Shown here: positions 48,197-59,002 of the stretch, piece by piece
How the letters are laid out: each line of letters starts with the position of its first letter
Numbering within the stretch: the first letter of the stretch is position 1
DNA from: Brevundimonas sp. UBA6550
GTDB lineage: Bacteria > Pseudomonadota > Alphaproteobacteria > Caulobacterales > Caulobacteraceae
DNA length: 64,000 nucleotides
Assembly: GCF_002434505.1 (NCBI RefSeq)
Contig: NZ_DJKE01000008.1
Span: 733,300 to 797,299, forward strand
Reading direction: 5' to 3'
The notes under the pieces: generated by a model
What the model was told of the DNA's origin: nothing
The model's database searches: none
The model's input: the letters and a program-made list of their open reading frames with translations, nothing else
Program-made: the position numbers and the translations under genes

Positions 48197-48585
48197 TCGG
48201 GCGTCCAGGCCTGATAGTCGCCGGTCGCGGCCGGGCGCTTGGCCTCGTTGGCCAGCGAGCCGGGCGGGCGCCAGGCCAGGGGCGTGCCGGTCAGGTTGGG
48301 CAGATGCTCCTTCTCCCACGAACGACGCGGCAGCGGCTGCTCGGTCGGCGGCAGGTCGAAGGTGTAGTGTAGCCAGCCGTGCCAGTCGGGCGTGACCTTG
48401 GACGCCTCGGCATAGCCGTCGTAGATGACCCAGCGACGCTTGCGGCCGTCATAGCTGACGTTGTCGCGGCTCTCGTAATAGCGATTGCCGTTCTCGTCCT
48501 GACCGACAAAGCGACCGCGCTTGGCGATGGTGAAGCGGGTGCCGATCGTGGCGCCCTCCCACCAGCCGAAAATCTTGCTCAACAC
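48193..48585 (-). CDS. NADH:ubiquinone oxidoreductase subunit NDUFA12 family
   Basis: A 130-residue accessory subunit of respiratory complex I, homologous to mitochondrial NDUFA12/B17.2. Recognisable: VGQDENGNRYYESRDN, RRWVIYDGYAEASKVTPDWH and WHGWLHYTFDLPPTE. It starts at GTG 48585 and is coupled to the DUF2155 gene. The core complex I genes are not in this window. Confidence 0.94.
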   Translation of the reverse strand: MLSKIFGWWEGATIGTRFTIAKRGRFVGQDENGNRYYESRDNVSYDGRKRRWVIYDGYAEASKVTPDWHGWLHYTFDLPPTEQPLPRRSWEKEHLPNLTGTPLAWRPPGSLANEAKRPAATGDYQAWTPE

Positions 48586-48802
48586 GTCGTGAAATCCAAC
48601 CGTAAGGGTTCGCCGGACTCACGGCCCGACGCTCGGCGCGGATCATAGAAACCCGCGCCCTCTTCGTCCAGCGTCCAGGCGGCGGCGGCGGGCTCAAAGG
48701 TCGAATCGATATCTTGTGGGCAACCTGACCCTGCGACACCAGATGTATTGGCGAAGGGCGGTCTTGGACCTAGGCTGGCGCGAACCCATCGGAGAGACCG
48801 CC

Positions 48803-51430
48803 ATGCGCCTTCAATCCGTCTTCGCCCCGCGCGCCGCACGAGTCGCGATGGAGCACCGCATCGTGGAGCGGCCCGCCGGCGTGCGGCCGGTGCTGGCGCC
48901 CGCCGGCTGGTCGGACGCGCAGATCGAGGCCTGGCTGGACTGGATCGCGGCCGAGGGGCTGTCCGACGACGCCTGCGGCGACTGGCTGGATGGGGGTGTG
49001 GACGCCTGGGCCGCCCGGCTGGCCAGGACGGGTGTGGCGGAGGGCGTGTTCGACGCGGCCCAGGCCACGCTGTTCGCCGAGGAACTGTCGGCCGTCATGA
49101 TGCTGGGGCTGGCGGCGCCCGCGCGGTCGGGCGCGGCGGCGATGGGGGTCGTGGACCTGAACGATCCGGGCGCGGCCGCCGTCCTGGCCGATCACGGCGG
49201 ACGCCAGACCGCCGCGCGCCTGGGAGCCCAGGCGGCCCAGGCCCTGGCCGACGCCCTGGCCGGGGTGGCCGATGCAGTGGATCGGTGCGAGGGGCCGCGC
49301 GGCGACTGCGGCGATCCTGCGCGCAATCCGGCCCTGGGGCGGGCGGCGGCCCTGGCCCGGCGCTGCGGGGCGTCGGACGCCGACATCCTGCGGGCGGTGG
49401 ACGGCGAACGCCCCCTGCCCGACCTGACCCCCGCCATAGAGGCCCTGCCCCTGGTGGCGCTGGCGGACCGGACGCAGATCGCGGCGGGCGCGCCCGAGGC
49501 CCTGCTGGCGGCCAAGGCGGCGCTGGACGGCGGGCTGATCCTGGCCTTCGATCCGCGCGATGCGGAGACGGCGACGGCCGCGACGACCGCGCGCATGGTC
49601 GTCGACCTGCCCGCCGTGATGGCGCTCGACGGCGAGACGGCGGACGATCTGGCCGCCCTGACGCGACTGCTGACCACGGCGCTGGACCTGGCGAGCCCCA
49701 GGCCGGGCGTCCTGGCGTTGGGTCTGGAAGGCTTGCTGGAGGCCGTGGCGCCGTTGGGCGAGGCGCGGACGGCGCGGGCGCAATCCCTGGCGGCCCTGGT
49801 CGCGGCGACGGCGGGCGAGGCCTCGGCCGATCTGGCCGCCCTCCGAGGCGCGGCGTCCGACTGGGACGAGGTTCAGGCCGCCGGCCAGCAAACCCGCGCT
49901 GCCCGACGCCGGGCGCTGCAGGGGGACGCCGATCCCATCGCGGACGCCGCGCTGAAGACGCTGCAGGCAAAGCCCCGCTCGCGACGGCATTCGGCCATCG
50001 GCCTGTTCGTGGACGATGCGGAGGCGCGACTGCGGCTGGGCCGGGGCCGCATCGCCGCCGTCGATCTGTTCCAGACGGCGGACGGCGAGATCGGGCGGCG
50101 GCTGCATCCGACGCTGGCGGCGGCGCTGGGCGCGGCCGGCGGCGACATCGAGGCGGCCGAACGCCATGTCTTCGGACGCCGCACCCTGGTCGAGGCGCCG
50201 GGCCTGGATCATGGGGCGCTGCGGGCGCTGGGCTTCACCGACATCGAACTGGCGGCCATCGAACAGGCCCTGGCCGGGGCCGAGGATTTCGACGCCGTCT
50301 TCTCCGCCCCCGTGCTGGACGCCGGTTTCATTCGCGACGTTCTGGGGATCGAGGACGGCGACGGCCTGCTGCTGACGCTGCTGGGGGTGTCGGACGAGGC
50401 CGAGGCCGCCGCCGCGCGCTGGGTGTTCGGTCACGGCGACCTGGCGACCTGGCCCGAGGCGCCGGCGGCCATCGCCGCCCTGCTGGCCGATCCCGAAGGG
50501 GCGGCGGCGGAACTGCGCCACGCCATCGCGCCGTTCAGCGACCTGGCCGACATCGCGCCCGAGACCACCCACTGGCGCACCACGGCGGGCCAGGCGGCGC
50601 GGCTGATGGGCCAGGCGGCGCTGGACGGCCGCCGCGCCATCCGGCTGCAACGCGCCGCGCCGCCCGCCCGCCCGCTGCTGACCCTGCCCGCCGTCGAGAC
50701 GGCCGCGCGGCCCGAACCGACGCGCGAGGCGCCGCGTCCGACCGAGCGGGTGGTGGAACGGGTGGTCGAGCGCGAGCGCGCCCGCCGCAAACTGCCCGAC
50801 CGCCGCAAGGGCTATATCCAGAAGGCCGCCGTGGGGGGCCACAAGGTCTATATCCACACCGGCGAATACGAAGACGGCGAACTGGGCGAAATCTTCATCG
50901 ACATGCACAAGGAAGGCGCCGCCTTCCGCAGCCTGATGAACAACTTCGCCATCGCCATCTCCATCGGCCTGCAATACGGCGTGCCGCTGGACGAGTTCGT
51001 GGACGCCTTCGTCTTCACCCGGTTCGAGCCGGCGGGCCGCGTGACGGGCAACGATTCCATCCGCTCGGCCACCTCGATCCTGGACTACATCTTCCGCGAG
51101 CTGGGCGTTTCCTATCTGGACCGGCACGAACTGGCCAATGGCGAGGCCGAGGCGATGGACGGCGACGGGCTGGAGGGCGCCGCGCCGCAGGGCCAGGCCG
51201 TGCCCGCCGCCCGCTTCATCTCCAAGGGGTTCGCGCGCGGGTCCGCGCCCGACAATCTGGTGGTCCTGCCGTTCGGCAAGAAGACTGAACCCGAGGCCCG
51301 CGCCTCGACGTCGGGCGAGGCCGTCGCCTGCCCCGCCTGCGGCGACTTCACCCTGCAACAGCGCGGCGGCGGCTGGACCTGCGACACCTGCGGGGCGGCG
51401 CCGGCGCTGAAGGGCGGCGATCAGGGGTAG
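48803..51430 (+). CDS. Ribonucleotide-reductase-like protein with NrdJ-type C-terminus and eroded catalytic region
   Basis: An 875-residue protein. From about residue 655 ([20 protein letters not shown], then [20 protein letters not shown], then [20 protein letters not shown]) it matches the C-terminal TSCPD region of B12-dependent ribonucleotide reductase NrdJ almost residue for residue, and it ends with a CPAC/CDTC zinc-ribbon like NrdJ. Residues 1-640 only faintly recall the reductase barrel ([38 protein letters not shown]); they are extremely Ala-rich and lack the NxCxE loop and the radical-site cysteines. GGAGAG precedes ATG 48803. It is probably a non-catalytic relative, perhaps regulatory; function unknown. 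Confidence 0.8.
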   Translation: MRLQSVFAPRAARVAMEHRIVERPAGVRPVLAPAGWSDAQIEAWLDWIAAEGLSDDACGDWLDGGVDAWAARLARTGVAEGVFDAAQATLFAEELSAVMMLGLAAPARSGAAAMGVVDLNDPGAAAVLADHGGRQTAARLGAQAAQALADALAGVADAVDRCEGPRGDCGDPARNPALGRAAALARRCGASDADILRAVDGERPLPDLTPAIEALPLVALADRTQIAAGAPEALLAAKAALDGGLILAFDPRDAETATAATTARMVVDLPAVMALDGETADDLAALTRLLTTALDLASPRPGVLALGLEGLLEAVAPLGEARTARAQSLAALVAATAGEASADLAALRGAASDWDEVQAAGQQTRAARRRALQGDADPIADAALKTLQAKPRSRRHSAIGLFVDDAEARLRLGRGRIAAVDLFQTADGEIGRRLHPTLAAALGAAGGDIEAAERHVFGRRTLVEAPGLDHGALRALGFTDIELAAIEQALAGAEDFDAVFSAPVLDAGFIRDVLGIEDGDGLLLTLLGVSDEAEAAAARWVFGHGDLATWPEAPAAIAALLADPEGAAAELRHAIAPFSDLADIAPETTHWRTTAGQAARLMGQAALDGRRAIRLQRAAPPARPLLTLPAVETAARPEPTREAPRPTERVVERVVERERARRKLPDRRKGYIQKAAVGGHKVYIHTGEYEDGELGEIFIDMHKEGAAFRSLMNNFAIAISIGLQYGVPLDEFVDAFVFTRFEPAGRVTGNDSIRSATSILDYIFRELGVSYLDRHELANGEAEAMDGDGLEGAAPQGQAVPAARFISKGFARGSAPDNLVVLPFGKKTEPEARASTSGEAVACPACGDFTLQQRGGGWTCDTCGAAPALKGGDQG

Positions 51431-51487
51431 GTTAAGGGTTATGGCCTAGGGTTTGCTTCAGGACGATCAAACGGCGGAGCCCGATCC

Positions 51488-51982
51488 ATGAAACGCACAC
51501 TCTCTCTCGGCCTGATCGCAACCGCCTTGCTGGCCGCGGCGACGCCCGTCCTGGCCCAGAACGCGGGCCAGATCGCCAGCGTGAGACGCGGCGCCTCCTG
51601 CGCCGGCTGCAACCTGTTCCAGGGCGATTTCTCGGGCCTGGAGGCGCGCGGGCTGAACCTGGCCGGGTCGCGCCTGCGCCAGTCGGACATGAGCCTGAGT
51701 GTGATGAACCGCACCCGCTTCTCCGGCGCCGATCTGCGCGACGTCGAAGGCTATGGCGGGGTCTTCTCCGGCTCCAACTTCACGCGCGCCAACCTGACCA
51801 ACGCCAGTTTCGTGGGCGCCTATCTGGAAGGCGCGAACTTCTCGGGCGCGACGCTTTCGGGCACGAACCTGTCCGGCGCCCAGCTGGCGCGGGCCACCGG
51901 CCTGACGCAAGGCCAGTTGAACCAGGCGTGCGGCGACGGCTCCACCGTCCTGCCGCGCGGCCTTCGCATTCCCGCCTGCTGA
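51488..51982 (+). CDS. Exported pentapeptide-repeat protein, short form
   Basis: A 164-residue protein with a signal peptide (cleavage near VLAQN), a CAGC pair, and about 14 A(D/N)LxX-type pentapeptide repeats (LEARGLNLAGSRLRQS, FSGADLRDVEGYG, ANLTNASFVGAYLEGANFSG) that should fold as a right-handed quadrilateral helix. It ends with LTQGQLNQACGDGSTVLPRG. The next gene encodes a longer relative with the same C-terminal motif, so the pair arose by duplication. Target unknown. Confidence 0.88.
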   Translation: MKRTLSLGLIATALLAAATPVLAQNAGQIASVRRGASCAGCNLFQGDFSGLEARGLNLAGSRLRQSDMSLSVMNRTRFSGADLRDVEGYGGVFSGSNFTRANLTNASFVGAYLEGANFSGATLSGTNLSGAQLARATGLTQGQLNQACGDGSTVLPRGLRIPAC

Positions 51983-52063
51983 GGGCCGCCGACCTTGCCG
52001 CGATTTAACGAAGTTACCTCGATTTAAGTAGGTGGCGCAGGGGTTTCGGGGCATTCAGGTCTC

Positions 52064-52954
52064 GTGAAACAGATCGCTGAACATATCCGGTTTCGACCCT
52101 CCCTGGCCCTGCTGGCGATAGGCGCGGCGCTGATGGCGTCGCCCGCCATGGCCGGGGTCGAGATGTCGATGCAGGACCGCGACGTGGCCCGCACCGTGTC
52201 GCTGGGCGGGTCGTGCAACCGCTGCGAACTGTCGGGTCGGAACCTGTCGGGCGCCACCTTCACCGGCGCCAGCTTCATGAACGCCACCCTGGTCGGGGCC
52301 AATCTGCGCGGCGCCGAGATGATGGGCTCCAACTTCTCGGGCAGCGACTTCAGCCGCGCCAATCTGTCGGGCGTCCAGATCGTCGGGGCCAACTTCGGCT
52401 CGACCAACTTCACCAGCGCGGTCCTGACCGGGGCCGAGGCCCAGGGCGCCGGCTTCGTGCGCGCCAATATGAGCCGGGCCGAAATCTCGGGCGCCGAAAT
52501 GCACGGGGTTAACTTCAACGGCGCCACCCTGTCCGGCGCCAAGTTCATCGGCGCGGAACTGTTCGGCGCGACCCTAGCCAATGTGGTCGCCGTGGGCGCG
52601 GACTTCACCGGCGCCGAGATCCAGGCCTCCAACCTGTCGTCCGGCGATTTCAGCAATGCGCGCTTCACCGGCTCGACGCTGGACGGCGCGCGCCTGACCG
52701 GCGGACGCTTCTCCCGGACCGACTTTTCCGAGGCGTCTATGCACCGGACGGACATTCGCGGCGCCGATCTGTCCGGCGCGCGCGGCCTGACGCAGGATCA
52801 GATCAGGACGGCGTGCGGCGACGGCTCGACCCGCCTGCCCGGCGGACTGACGGCCCAGGCCTGCCGCAGCAGCTCGATCCGGGTGATCCGCACCCCGCCG
52901 GCGCCGCCCGTGCCGCCTCGAGTCAGGAACTTCGTCTCGGTCGCCGAGAACTGA
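52064..52954 (+). CDS. Exported pentapeptide-repeat protein, long form
   Basis: A 296-residue relative of the preceding gene: signal peptide (MASPAMAGVEM), a CNRC pair at the same place as the CAGC of its neighbour, then over 30 pentapeptide repeats (residues 55-245), and the shared ending LTQDQIRTACGDGSTRLPGG with a further basic tail. Start at GTG 52064 is only weakly supported by AGG upstream. A strong terminator follows. Confidence 0.87.
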   Translation: MKQIAEHIRFRPSLALLAIGAALMASPAMAGVEMSMQDRDVARTVSLGGSCNRCELSGRNLSGATFTGASFMNATLVGANLRGAEMMGSNFSGSDFSRANLSGVQIVGANFGSTNFTSAVLTGAEAQGAGFVRANMSRAEISGAEMHGVNFNGATLSGAKFIGAELFGATLANVVAVGADFTGAEIQASNLSSGDFSNARFTGSTLDGARLTGGRFSRTDFSEASMHRTDIRGADLSGARGLTQDQIRTACGDGSTRLPGGLTAQACRSSSIRVIRTPPAPPVPPRVRNFVSVAEN

Positions 52955-52962
52955 ACAGCAAA

Positions 52963-52991
52963 AAGGGGACGCCCAGCGGGCGTCCCCTTCT
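52963..52991 (+). terminator. Intrinsic terminator after the pentapeptide genes
   Basis: A 12-bp stem (52963-52974 with 52978-52989) around AGC, followed by CTTCG; the A-run before it makes it work on the minus strand too, ending aspS at 53016. Confidence 0.8.
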
Positions 52992-53015
52992 TCGTTTCAA
53001 CGATGACCGCGCCGA

Positions 53016-54848
53016 TCAGACCTTGATCGGCAAGGCGGTGCGGATGTGGACGTCCTTCAGCTGGCGCTCCTCGGCCTCGGTCGGGGCGTTCATCAGCAGG
53101 TCCTCGCCCTGCTGGTTCAGCGGGAAGGCGATGACCTCGCGGATGGCCGTCTCCCCGGCCAGCAGCATGACGATGCGGTCGATGCCGGGGGCCAGACCGC
53201 CGTGCGGCGGGGCGCCGAAGCGGAAGGCGTTCAGCATGCCGCCGAACTGCTCCTCGACCACCGAGGCGTCGTAGCCGGCGATCTCGAACGCCTTCAGCAT
53301 GATCTCGGCCTTGTGGTTCCGAATGGCGCCCGAGCACAGCTCGTAGCCGTTGCAGACGATGTCGTACTGATAGGCGCGAATGGTCAGCGGGTCCTGCGTC
53401 TCCAGCGCCTCCAGCCCGCCCTGCGGCATGGAGAACGGGTTGTGGCTGAAGTCGACCTTCTTCTCTTCTTCCGACCATTCGAACATCGGGAAGTCGACGA
53501 TCCAGCAGAATTTGAACTGGTCTTCGTCCACCAGCTTCAGCTCCGTGCCCACGCGGGTGCGGGCCAAACCGGCGAACTTGGCGAAGGTCGCAGGCAGGCC
53601 GGCGACGAAGAAGGCGGCGTCGCCCTGGCCCAGGCCCAGCGACGACATCAGGGCCTCGGTCGGCTCCTGACCCAGGTTCTTGGCGATCGGGCCGCCCCAG
53701 GCGCCCTGATCCTCGGACCAGAAGATATAGCCCAGGCCCGGCTGGCCCTCGCCCTGGGCCCAGCTGTTCATGCGGTCGCAGAAGGCGCGCGATCCGCCGG
53801 TCGGCGCCGGGATGGCCCAGACGGCGTTCTTGTCGTCGACGCCCAGAATCTTGGCGAACAGGCCGAAGCCGCCGTCGCGGAAGTGGTCGGACACCACCTG
53901 CATCTTGATCGGGTTGCGCAGGTCCGGCTTGTCCGAACCGTACCAGGCCATCGACTGGGCGTAGGTCAGGCGCTCGAAGCCCTTGTGCTCGAACGTCTCG
54001 CCGAAGTCGTTGGTGAAGACGTGCGGCTGGTCGATGGGCGACACCGGCTTGCCCTCGCCGAACTCCTCGAACACGCCGTGCATCAGCGGTTCGATGGCGG
54101 CGAAGACGTCTTCCTGGGTCACGAAGCTCATCTCGACGTCCAGCTGATAGAACTCCAGCGAACGGTCGGCGCGCAGGTCCTCGTCGCGGAAGCAGGGCGC
54201 GATCTGGAAATAGCGGTCGAAGCCCGAGACCATCAGCAGCTGTTTGAACTGCTGCGGCGCCTGGGGCAGCGCATAGAACTTGCCCGGATGCAGCCGCGAC
54301 GGCACCAGGAAGTCGCGCGCCCCTTCCGGCGACGAGGCCGTCAGGATCGGTGTCTGATATTCCAGAAAGCCCTGGCCGACCATGCGCTGGCGGATCGAGG
54401 AGATCACGCGCGAGCGCAGGACGATGTTCCTGTGCAGACGCTCGCGGCGCAGGTCCAGGAAGCGGTTGGCCAGACGGATGTCCTCGGGATATTCCTGATC
54501 GCCGAAGACCGGCATCGGCAGTTCGGCGGCTTCCGACAGCACCTCGACGCCCTGGACGCGAACTTCGATCTCGCCGGTCGGCAGGTTCGGGTTCACCACC
54601 GAGGCGTCGCGGGCCACGACCTCGCCGTCCACCTTGATGACGCTCTCGGCGCGCAGGCGCTCGACGGCGGCGAAGCCGGGCGTCTCGGGGTGCAGCACCA
54701 GCTGCGTCAGGCCGTAGTGGTCGCGCAGGTCGATGAACAAGAGGCCGCCGTGATCGCGCTTCCTGTGCACCCAGCCGGACAGGCGGACGGCGGAACCGGC
54801 GTCGGAGGCGCGAAGCGCGCCGCAGGTGTGAGAGCGATAGGCGTGCAT
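53016..54848 (-). CDS. aspS: Aspartate--tRNA ligase
   Basis: A 610-residue class II synthetase of the bacterial type: N-terminal OB-fold ([20 protein letters not shown]), motif 2 [20 protein letters not shown], a GAD insertion domain in the middle, and motif 3 [13 protein letters not shown]. It charges tRNA-Asp, and perhaps also tRNA-Asn if it is non-discriminating, which depends on gatCAB not visible here. ATG 54848 ([10 protein letters not shown]) is the family start; the longer reading to 54944 is unsupported. Confidence 0.97.
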   Translation of the reverse strand: MHAYRSHTCGALRASDAGSAVRLSGWVHRKRDHGGLLFIDLRDHYGLTQLVLHPETPGFAAVERLRAESVIKVDGEVVARDASVVNPNLPTGEIEVRVQGVEVLSEAAELPMPVFGDQEYPEDIRLANRFLDLRRERLHRNIVLRSRVISSIRQRMVGQGFLEYQTPILTASSPEGARDFLVPSRLHPGKFYALPQAPQQFKQLLMVSGFDRYFQIAPCFRDEDLRADRSLEFYQLDVEMSFVTQEDVFAAIEPLMHGVFEEFGEGKPVSPIDQPHVFTNDFGETFEHKGFERLTYAQSMAWYGSDKPDLRNPIKMQVVSDHFRDGGFGLFAKILGVDDKNAVWAIPAPTGGSRAFCDRMNSWAQGEGQPGLGYIFWSEDQGAWGGPIAKNLGQEPTEALMSSLGLGQGDAAFFVAGLPATFAKFAGLARTRVGTELKLVDEDQFKFCWIVDFPMFEWSEEEKKVDFSHNPFSMPQGGLEALETQDPLTIRAYQYDIVCNGYELCSGAIRNHKAEIMLKAFEIAGYDASVVEEQFGGMLNAFRFGAPPHGGLAPGIDRIVMLLAGETAIREVIAFPLNQQGEDLLMNAPTEAEERQLKDVHIRTALPIKV

Positions 54849-55012
54849 GGAACGAACCGTCTGGAGACTTTGGCGGTGGAATCCGTCGCCGTCGGCGCCG
54901 GAAATCGAAGCGGCGTAGGGCGCATCATCGCCCCGGAAAGTCAAGGTTTCAGCCGTTGCAAAGCCCCGCGCGGCGAACGATATCTTGCGTCCATCGCGTT
55001 GAAGAGGCCGCC

Positions 55013-55300
55013 ATGTTCGTCGTCACCATCACCTACACCCAGCCGATCGAAGCCATCGAGGCGCGGACGGTCGAGCATCGCGAATGGCTGGACCAGCACG
55101 TGACCAGCGGCCTGGTCATCGCCGCCGGGCCGATGGTTCCGCGCACCGGCGGGGTGTTGGTCGTCGCTAGCCGGGGCACGAAGGAAGAGTTGGAGACCCT
55201 GCTGAAGGACGACCCGTTCCAGATTCACGGTCTGGCCGACTATGCGGTCACGGAGTTCAAGGCCGGCAAGCTGAACCCCGCCCTGGCTCCGTTCGCCTGA
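55013..55300 (+). CDS. YciI family protein
   Basis: A 95-residue ferredoxin-like alpha/beta protein matching Yci[17 protein letters not shown], a conserved [11 protein letters not shown] with the active-site-like His, and the [18 protein letters not shown] strand pair, then [17 protein letters not shown]. Function is uncertain; some members act as dehalogenase-like or dioxygenase-like enzymes. GAAGAGG precedes ATG 55013. It is divergent from aspS. Confidence 0.9.
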   Translation: MFVVTITYTQPIEAIEARTVEHREWLDQHVTSGLVIAAGPMVPRTGGVLVVASRGTKEELETLLKDDPFQIHGLADYAVTEFKAGKLNPALAPFA

Positions 55301-55387
55301 TTTCATCCACAGCGACGCGGCTTCCCTCCCCGGAACCAACAGAGGCGCGCCGACGCGGTTAATCCCGGCCTCTGCTATGACGGGGTC

Positions 55388-56062
55388 ATGACCGCGCTGA
55401 GCGCCCCGTCCCGTCCGACCGCCGAACAGCTGCGCCTGCCGCTGGAGCGTCATGCCGTGGGCGAGGCCTTCGTGGTGTCGGACAGCAACGCCGAGGCGGC
55501 CGCCGTGCTGGGCCGCTGGCCGGACGGGGTCGCGCCCGTGCTGGCGCTGCATGGCCCGGCCGGGTCGGGCAAGAGCCGCCTGGCCGCCGACTGGGCAGAA
55601 CGGGTCGGGGCCGCGCCGCTGACCGGCGCGGAGGCGGCCCTGATCGATCCGCAGGAGCTGGAGGGCCGGCCGGTGCTGCTGGACGACGCCGACCAGGCCG
55701 ACGACGAGAGCCTGTTTCACCTGATCAACCTGGCCGGTTCGGGCGGGGGGGCGCTGCTGATGGCGTCTCGCCTGGCGCCGCGTCAGTGGTCGGTCGCCCT
55801 GCCCGACCTGCGCTCGCGGCTGGACGCGATGCGGACCGTGGCGGTCCAGGCGCCCGACGACGCGGTGCTGTCGGCCATCCTGCGCGCCCGTTTCTCGGAA
55901 CGCAGCATCACCCCGGCCGACGAGGTGATCGACTATCTGGTGCGCCGCCTGGACCGATCCGGCGACGCCGCCGCCACGGTGGTCGAGCGGCTGGACGCCC
56001 TGCATCGTCCGGTCACGCGCGTCCTGGCCCGACAGGTGCTGGACGCGATGGACGCCGGCTGA
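55388..56062 (+). CDS. hdaA: Replication initiation regulator HdaA (DnaA-related)
   Basis: A 224-residue AAA+ relative of DnaA lacking the DNA-binding domain. At residues 14-19 QLRLPL matches the beta-clamp-binding consensus, the defining element of Hda, and Walker A GPAGSGKS follows near 55-62. With the clamp it stimulates ATP hydrolysis on DnaA and so prevents re-initiation. In Caulobacter HdaA it stands near ppk and ppx as here. The Walker B region reads VLLDDADQADD. Confidence 0.92.
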   Translation: MTALSAPSRPTAEQLRLPLERHAVGEAFVVSDSNAEAAAVLGRWPDGVAPVLALHGPAGSGKSRLAADWAERVGAAPLTGAEAALIDPQELEGRPVLLDDADQADDESLFHLINLAGSGGGALLMASRLAPRQWSVALPDLRSRLDAMRTVAVQAPDDAVLSAILRARFSERSITPADEVIDYLVRRLDRSGDAAATVVERLDALHRPVTRVLARQVLDAMDAG

Positions 56063-56188
56063 AATCCCGACATTCGGGATATGCACAACTTCGCGTTGGG
56101 AATCGTGGCTGAATTTTGAACGCTTAGCTTTGCCTTGGCGTTGAGCCGCCGGAGCGACCTTGCGCTCCAGCAAACGGGAAACGTCCAA

Positions 56189-56689
56189 ATGCGTGTTCAG
56201 CTTGTCTTGATTTCCGCCGTCGCCCTGCTCGCGGCCTGCTCCAACGGCGACAACGCCAAGACGGCCAAGGGCGAAACCGCCGCGCCGGAGACCGCCTCCA
56301 TGCCCGCGCCGCAGCCGGGCCTGTGGCAACAGACCGTATCCGCCGCGCAAATGCCGCAGCCGACGACGATGAAGATCTGCATCGGCGAGACCGCGCCCGG
56401 CTCCAACCCCTTCAACGCGCCGCAACAAGGCGTGACCTGCAGCGAGAACAGCGTCAAATCGGCGCCGGGCGGGGCCGAGTTCCACGCTGTCTGCAACGCC
56501 CAGGGCATGACGGTGACGTCGGACGGCAAGGTGTCCGGCGACATGCGCACAGCCTATAAGGTGGACATCACCACCAAGACCACCGGCCCCAACGTCCCGC
56601 CGGCCATGGCCGAGATGAAGATGACCATCGACGCCAAACGTCTGGGCGACTGCCCGGCCGGCACGGCGCCGAACACCATCGTCCAGTAA
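56189..56689 (+). CDS. DUF3617 family lipoprotein
   Basis: A 166-residue protein with a lipobox (ALLAAC) after a short signal (MRVQLVLISAVA), then a domain opening PAPQPGLWQQTVSAAQMPQP with several Cys, characteristic of DUF3617. Found in the cell envelope; function unknown. ATG 56189 follows GGGAA. It lies between hdaA and ppk with a 126-base gap to hdaA. Confidence 0.85.
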   Translation: MRVQLVLISAVALLAACSNGDNAKTAKGETAAPETASMPAPQPGLWQQTVSAAQMPQPTTMKICIGETAPGSNPFNAPQQGVTCSENSVKSAPGGAEFHAVCNAQGMTVTSDGKVSGDMRTAYKVDITTKTTGPNVPPAMAEMKMTIDAKRLGDCPAGTAPNTIVQ

Positions 56690-56785
56690 CCGACACAGCC
56701 GGGGCGGCCGTTTCGTCGCCCCGGCGCTTCACGATTTTCGCCGCGCCCGCTTGCGGCCGTCACAGACGCGCGCGAGAACCGGACC

Positions 56786-59002
56786 ATGACCGACGCCGCG
56801 ATCCATGACGACACCCGAGGCGAAGAGGTTCCCGCCTCTCGCGCCCCCCAGCTGGCCCTCAGCGAAGAACTGATGACCTCGCCCAGCCGGTTCTTCAATC
56901 GCGAGACCTCCTGGCTGGCCTTCAACGAGCGGGTGCTGGAGGAAGCGGCCAACCCCAACCATCCGCTGCTTGAGCGGCTGCGTTTCCTGTCGATCTCGGC
57001 CAATAATCTGGACGAGTTCTTCATGACCCGCGTCGCCGGCCTGAAGGGCCAGTTGCGCGAGCGGGTGCGGGTTCTGTCTTCCGATGGCCTGACGCCGGCC
57101 GAACAGCTGGAGCGGATCAATGTCGCCGCCGGCGAACTGATGGCCGAACAGCAGCTGCGCTGGCGCCAGCTGAAGAAGGAGCTGACCGTCGCCGGCATCG
57201 AGGTCGTCGACCGCCAGCGCATCACCAAGACCGAGCGCGAGCGGCTGGAGCCCGAGTTCCTGAACCAGCTGTTCGCGGTTCTGACGCCGCTGGCCATCGA
57301 CCCGGCGCACCCCTTCCCCTTCCTGCCCAACCTGGGCTTCTCCCTGGCGCTGAAGCTGAAGCGCAAGGGCGAGACCAAGACCTTCTACGCCCTGGTGCCG
57401 GTGCCGACCCAGGTGCGCCGGTTCTGGGAGCTGCCCACCGACGGCCGGTCCACGCCGGGGCACAAGCGGTTCATCACGTTGGAAAACGTGCTGCTCCTTT
57501 TCATCGACCACCTGTTCCCCGGCTGCGAGGTCCAGGAAAAGGGCGTGCTGCGCCTGATCCGCGATTCGGACATCGAGATCGAGGAAGAGGCCGAGGACCT
57601 GGTGCTGGAGTTCGAGGAGGCGCTGAAGCAGCGGCGCCTGGGCTCGGTCGTGCGGGTCAAGATCGAGGCGTCCATGCCCGCCGACCTGCGCGACTTCATC
57701 GTCGGCGAACTGGAGGCGGCGCCCCAGGACGTGGTTCTGGTGGACGGGATGCTGGGTCTGGCCCAGTTGTCGGACCTGATCGGCGGCGGCCACCCGGATC
57801 TGAAGTTCAAGGGCTATGAGCCGCGCTATCCCGAGCGGGTGCGCGACAACGGCGGCGACGTCTTCGCCGCCATCCGCGAAAAGGACATGCTGATCCACCA
57901 CCCGTTCGAGAGTTTCGACGTGGTGGTGCAGTTCCTGCGTCAGGCCGCGCGCGACCCGAACGTCATCGCGATCAAACAGACCCTGTACCGCACCTCCAAG
58001 GACAGCCCGATCGTCGCCGCCCTGATCGAGGCGGCCGAGAACGGCAAGAACGTCACCGCCCTGGTCGAACTGAAGGCCCGGTTCGACGAAGAGGCCAATC
58101 TGCGCTGGGCGCGGGCGATGGAGCGGGCCGGCGTCCACGTCGTCTTCGGCTTCGTCGAATACAAGACCCACGCCAAGGTCAGCGTGGTGGTTCGCCGCGA
58201 GGGCGATGCGCTGAAGACCTATTGCCACTTCGGCACCGGCAACTATCACCCGGTCACGGCCAAGATCTACACCGACCTGTCGCTGTTCTCCTGCGATCCC
58301 GTGCTGGGGCGCGATGCGACCAAGGTGTTCAACTATATCACCGGCTATGCGACGCCCGACCATCTGGAAGCCCTGGTGGTGTCGCCGCTGAACATGAAGT
58401 CGACCCTGATCGAGCTGATCGGCAAGGAGATGTCGGCCGCCGCCATGGGCAAGCCCGCCGCCATCTGGGTCAAGCTGAACTCGCTGGTGGACGTGGAGAT
58501 CATCGACGCCCTTTACCGCGCCAGCCAGTGGGGCGTGCGGATCGACCTGGTGGTGCGCGGCATCTGCTGCCTGCGGCCCGGCGTGACGGGCCTGTCGGAG
58601 AACATCCGGGTCAAGTCCATCGTCGGCCGCTTCCTGGAACACAGCCGCATCGTCTGTTTCGCCAACGGCAAGGACCTGCCGCACGACAAGGCCAAGGTCT
58701 TCATCTCCTCGGCCGACTGGATGACGCGCAACCTGGACCGCCGGGTCGAGCTGATGACGCCGATCCGAAACGCCACCGTCCACGACCAGGTTCTGGACCA
58801 GATCATGGTCGCAAACCTGAAGGACGACGCGCAAAGCTGGGTTCTGGACGCCGAAGGGCGCTATACCCGCGTCGCGCCCGCCGATCCCGAGCGGCCCTTC
58901 TCGGCCCACAAATACTTCATGACCAACCCCAGCCTTTCGGGACGCGGCCGCAAGGCCAAGAGCCTGCCCGCCGTCCTGCGCTACGAGCGTCCCGGCCGCT
59001 GA
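56786..59002 (+). CDS. ppk: Polyphosphate kinase 1
   Basis: A 738-residue enzyme that reversibly builds polyphosphate from ATP. N-terminal [18 protein letters not shown], the central KQTLYRTS and [12 protein letters not shown] with the autophosphorylated His, then a second phospholipase-D-like half with [13 protein letters not shown] and the C-terminal basic region. ppx overlaps the stop by one base. Standard length. With the Pho genes of this window it handles the cell's phosphate store. Confidence 0.97.
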   Translation: MTDAAIHDDTRGEEVPASRAPQLALSEELMTSPSRFFNRETSWLAFNERVLEEAANPNHPLLERLRFLSISANNLDEFFMTRVAGLKGQLRERVRVLSSDGLTPAEQLERINVAAGELMAEQQLRWRQLKKELTVAGIEVVDRQRITKTERERLEPEFLNQLFAVLTPLAIDPAHPFPFLPNLGFSLALKLKRKGETKTFYALVPVPTQVRRFWELPTDGRSTPGHKRFITLENVLLLFIDHLFPGCEVQEKGVLRLIRDSDIEIEEEAEDLVLEFEEALKQRRLGSVVRVKIEASMPADLRDFIVGELEAAPQDVVLVDGMLGLAQLSDLIGGGHPDLKFKGYEPRYPERVRDNGGDVFAAIREKDMLIHHPFESFDVVVQFLRQAARDPNVIAIKQTLYRTSKDSPIVAALIEAAENGKNVTALVELKARFDEEANLRWARAMERAGVHVVFGFVEYKTHAKVSVVVRREGDALKTYCHFGTGNYHPVTAKIYTDLSLFSCDPVLGRDATKVFNYITGYATPDHLEALVVSPLNMKSTLIELIGKEMSAAAMGKPAAIWVKLNSLVDVEIIDALYRASQWGVRIDLVVRGICCLRPGVTGLSENIRVKSIVGRFLEHSRIVCFANGKDLPHDKAKVFISSADWMTRNLDRRVELMTPIRNATVHDQVLDQIMVANLKDDAQSWVLDAEGRYTRVAPADPERPFSAHKYFMTNPSLSGRGRKAKSLPAVLRYERPGR

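Noticed and set aside
48579..48839. 86-codon frame upstream of the NDUFA12 gene with a protein-like end ([15 protein letters not shown])
   Set aside because: It has no usable start codon in the protein-like part and overlaps the NDUFA12 start; the plus-strand gene leader occupies the rest. It could be a remnant, but the support is too weak.
48770..51358. Long open frames opposite or within real genes (also 15951-17729, 21649-23559, 43569-45404, 53046-55103, 56729-58909)
   Set aside because: High GC makes stops rare in the complementary frames. They lack ribosome-binding sites and family motifs and mirror well-identified genes.
51983..52063. Possible CtrA sites from TTAA-like words near 52005 and in other spacers
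   Set aside because: The TTAA words do not show the 7-base spacing of the consensus.
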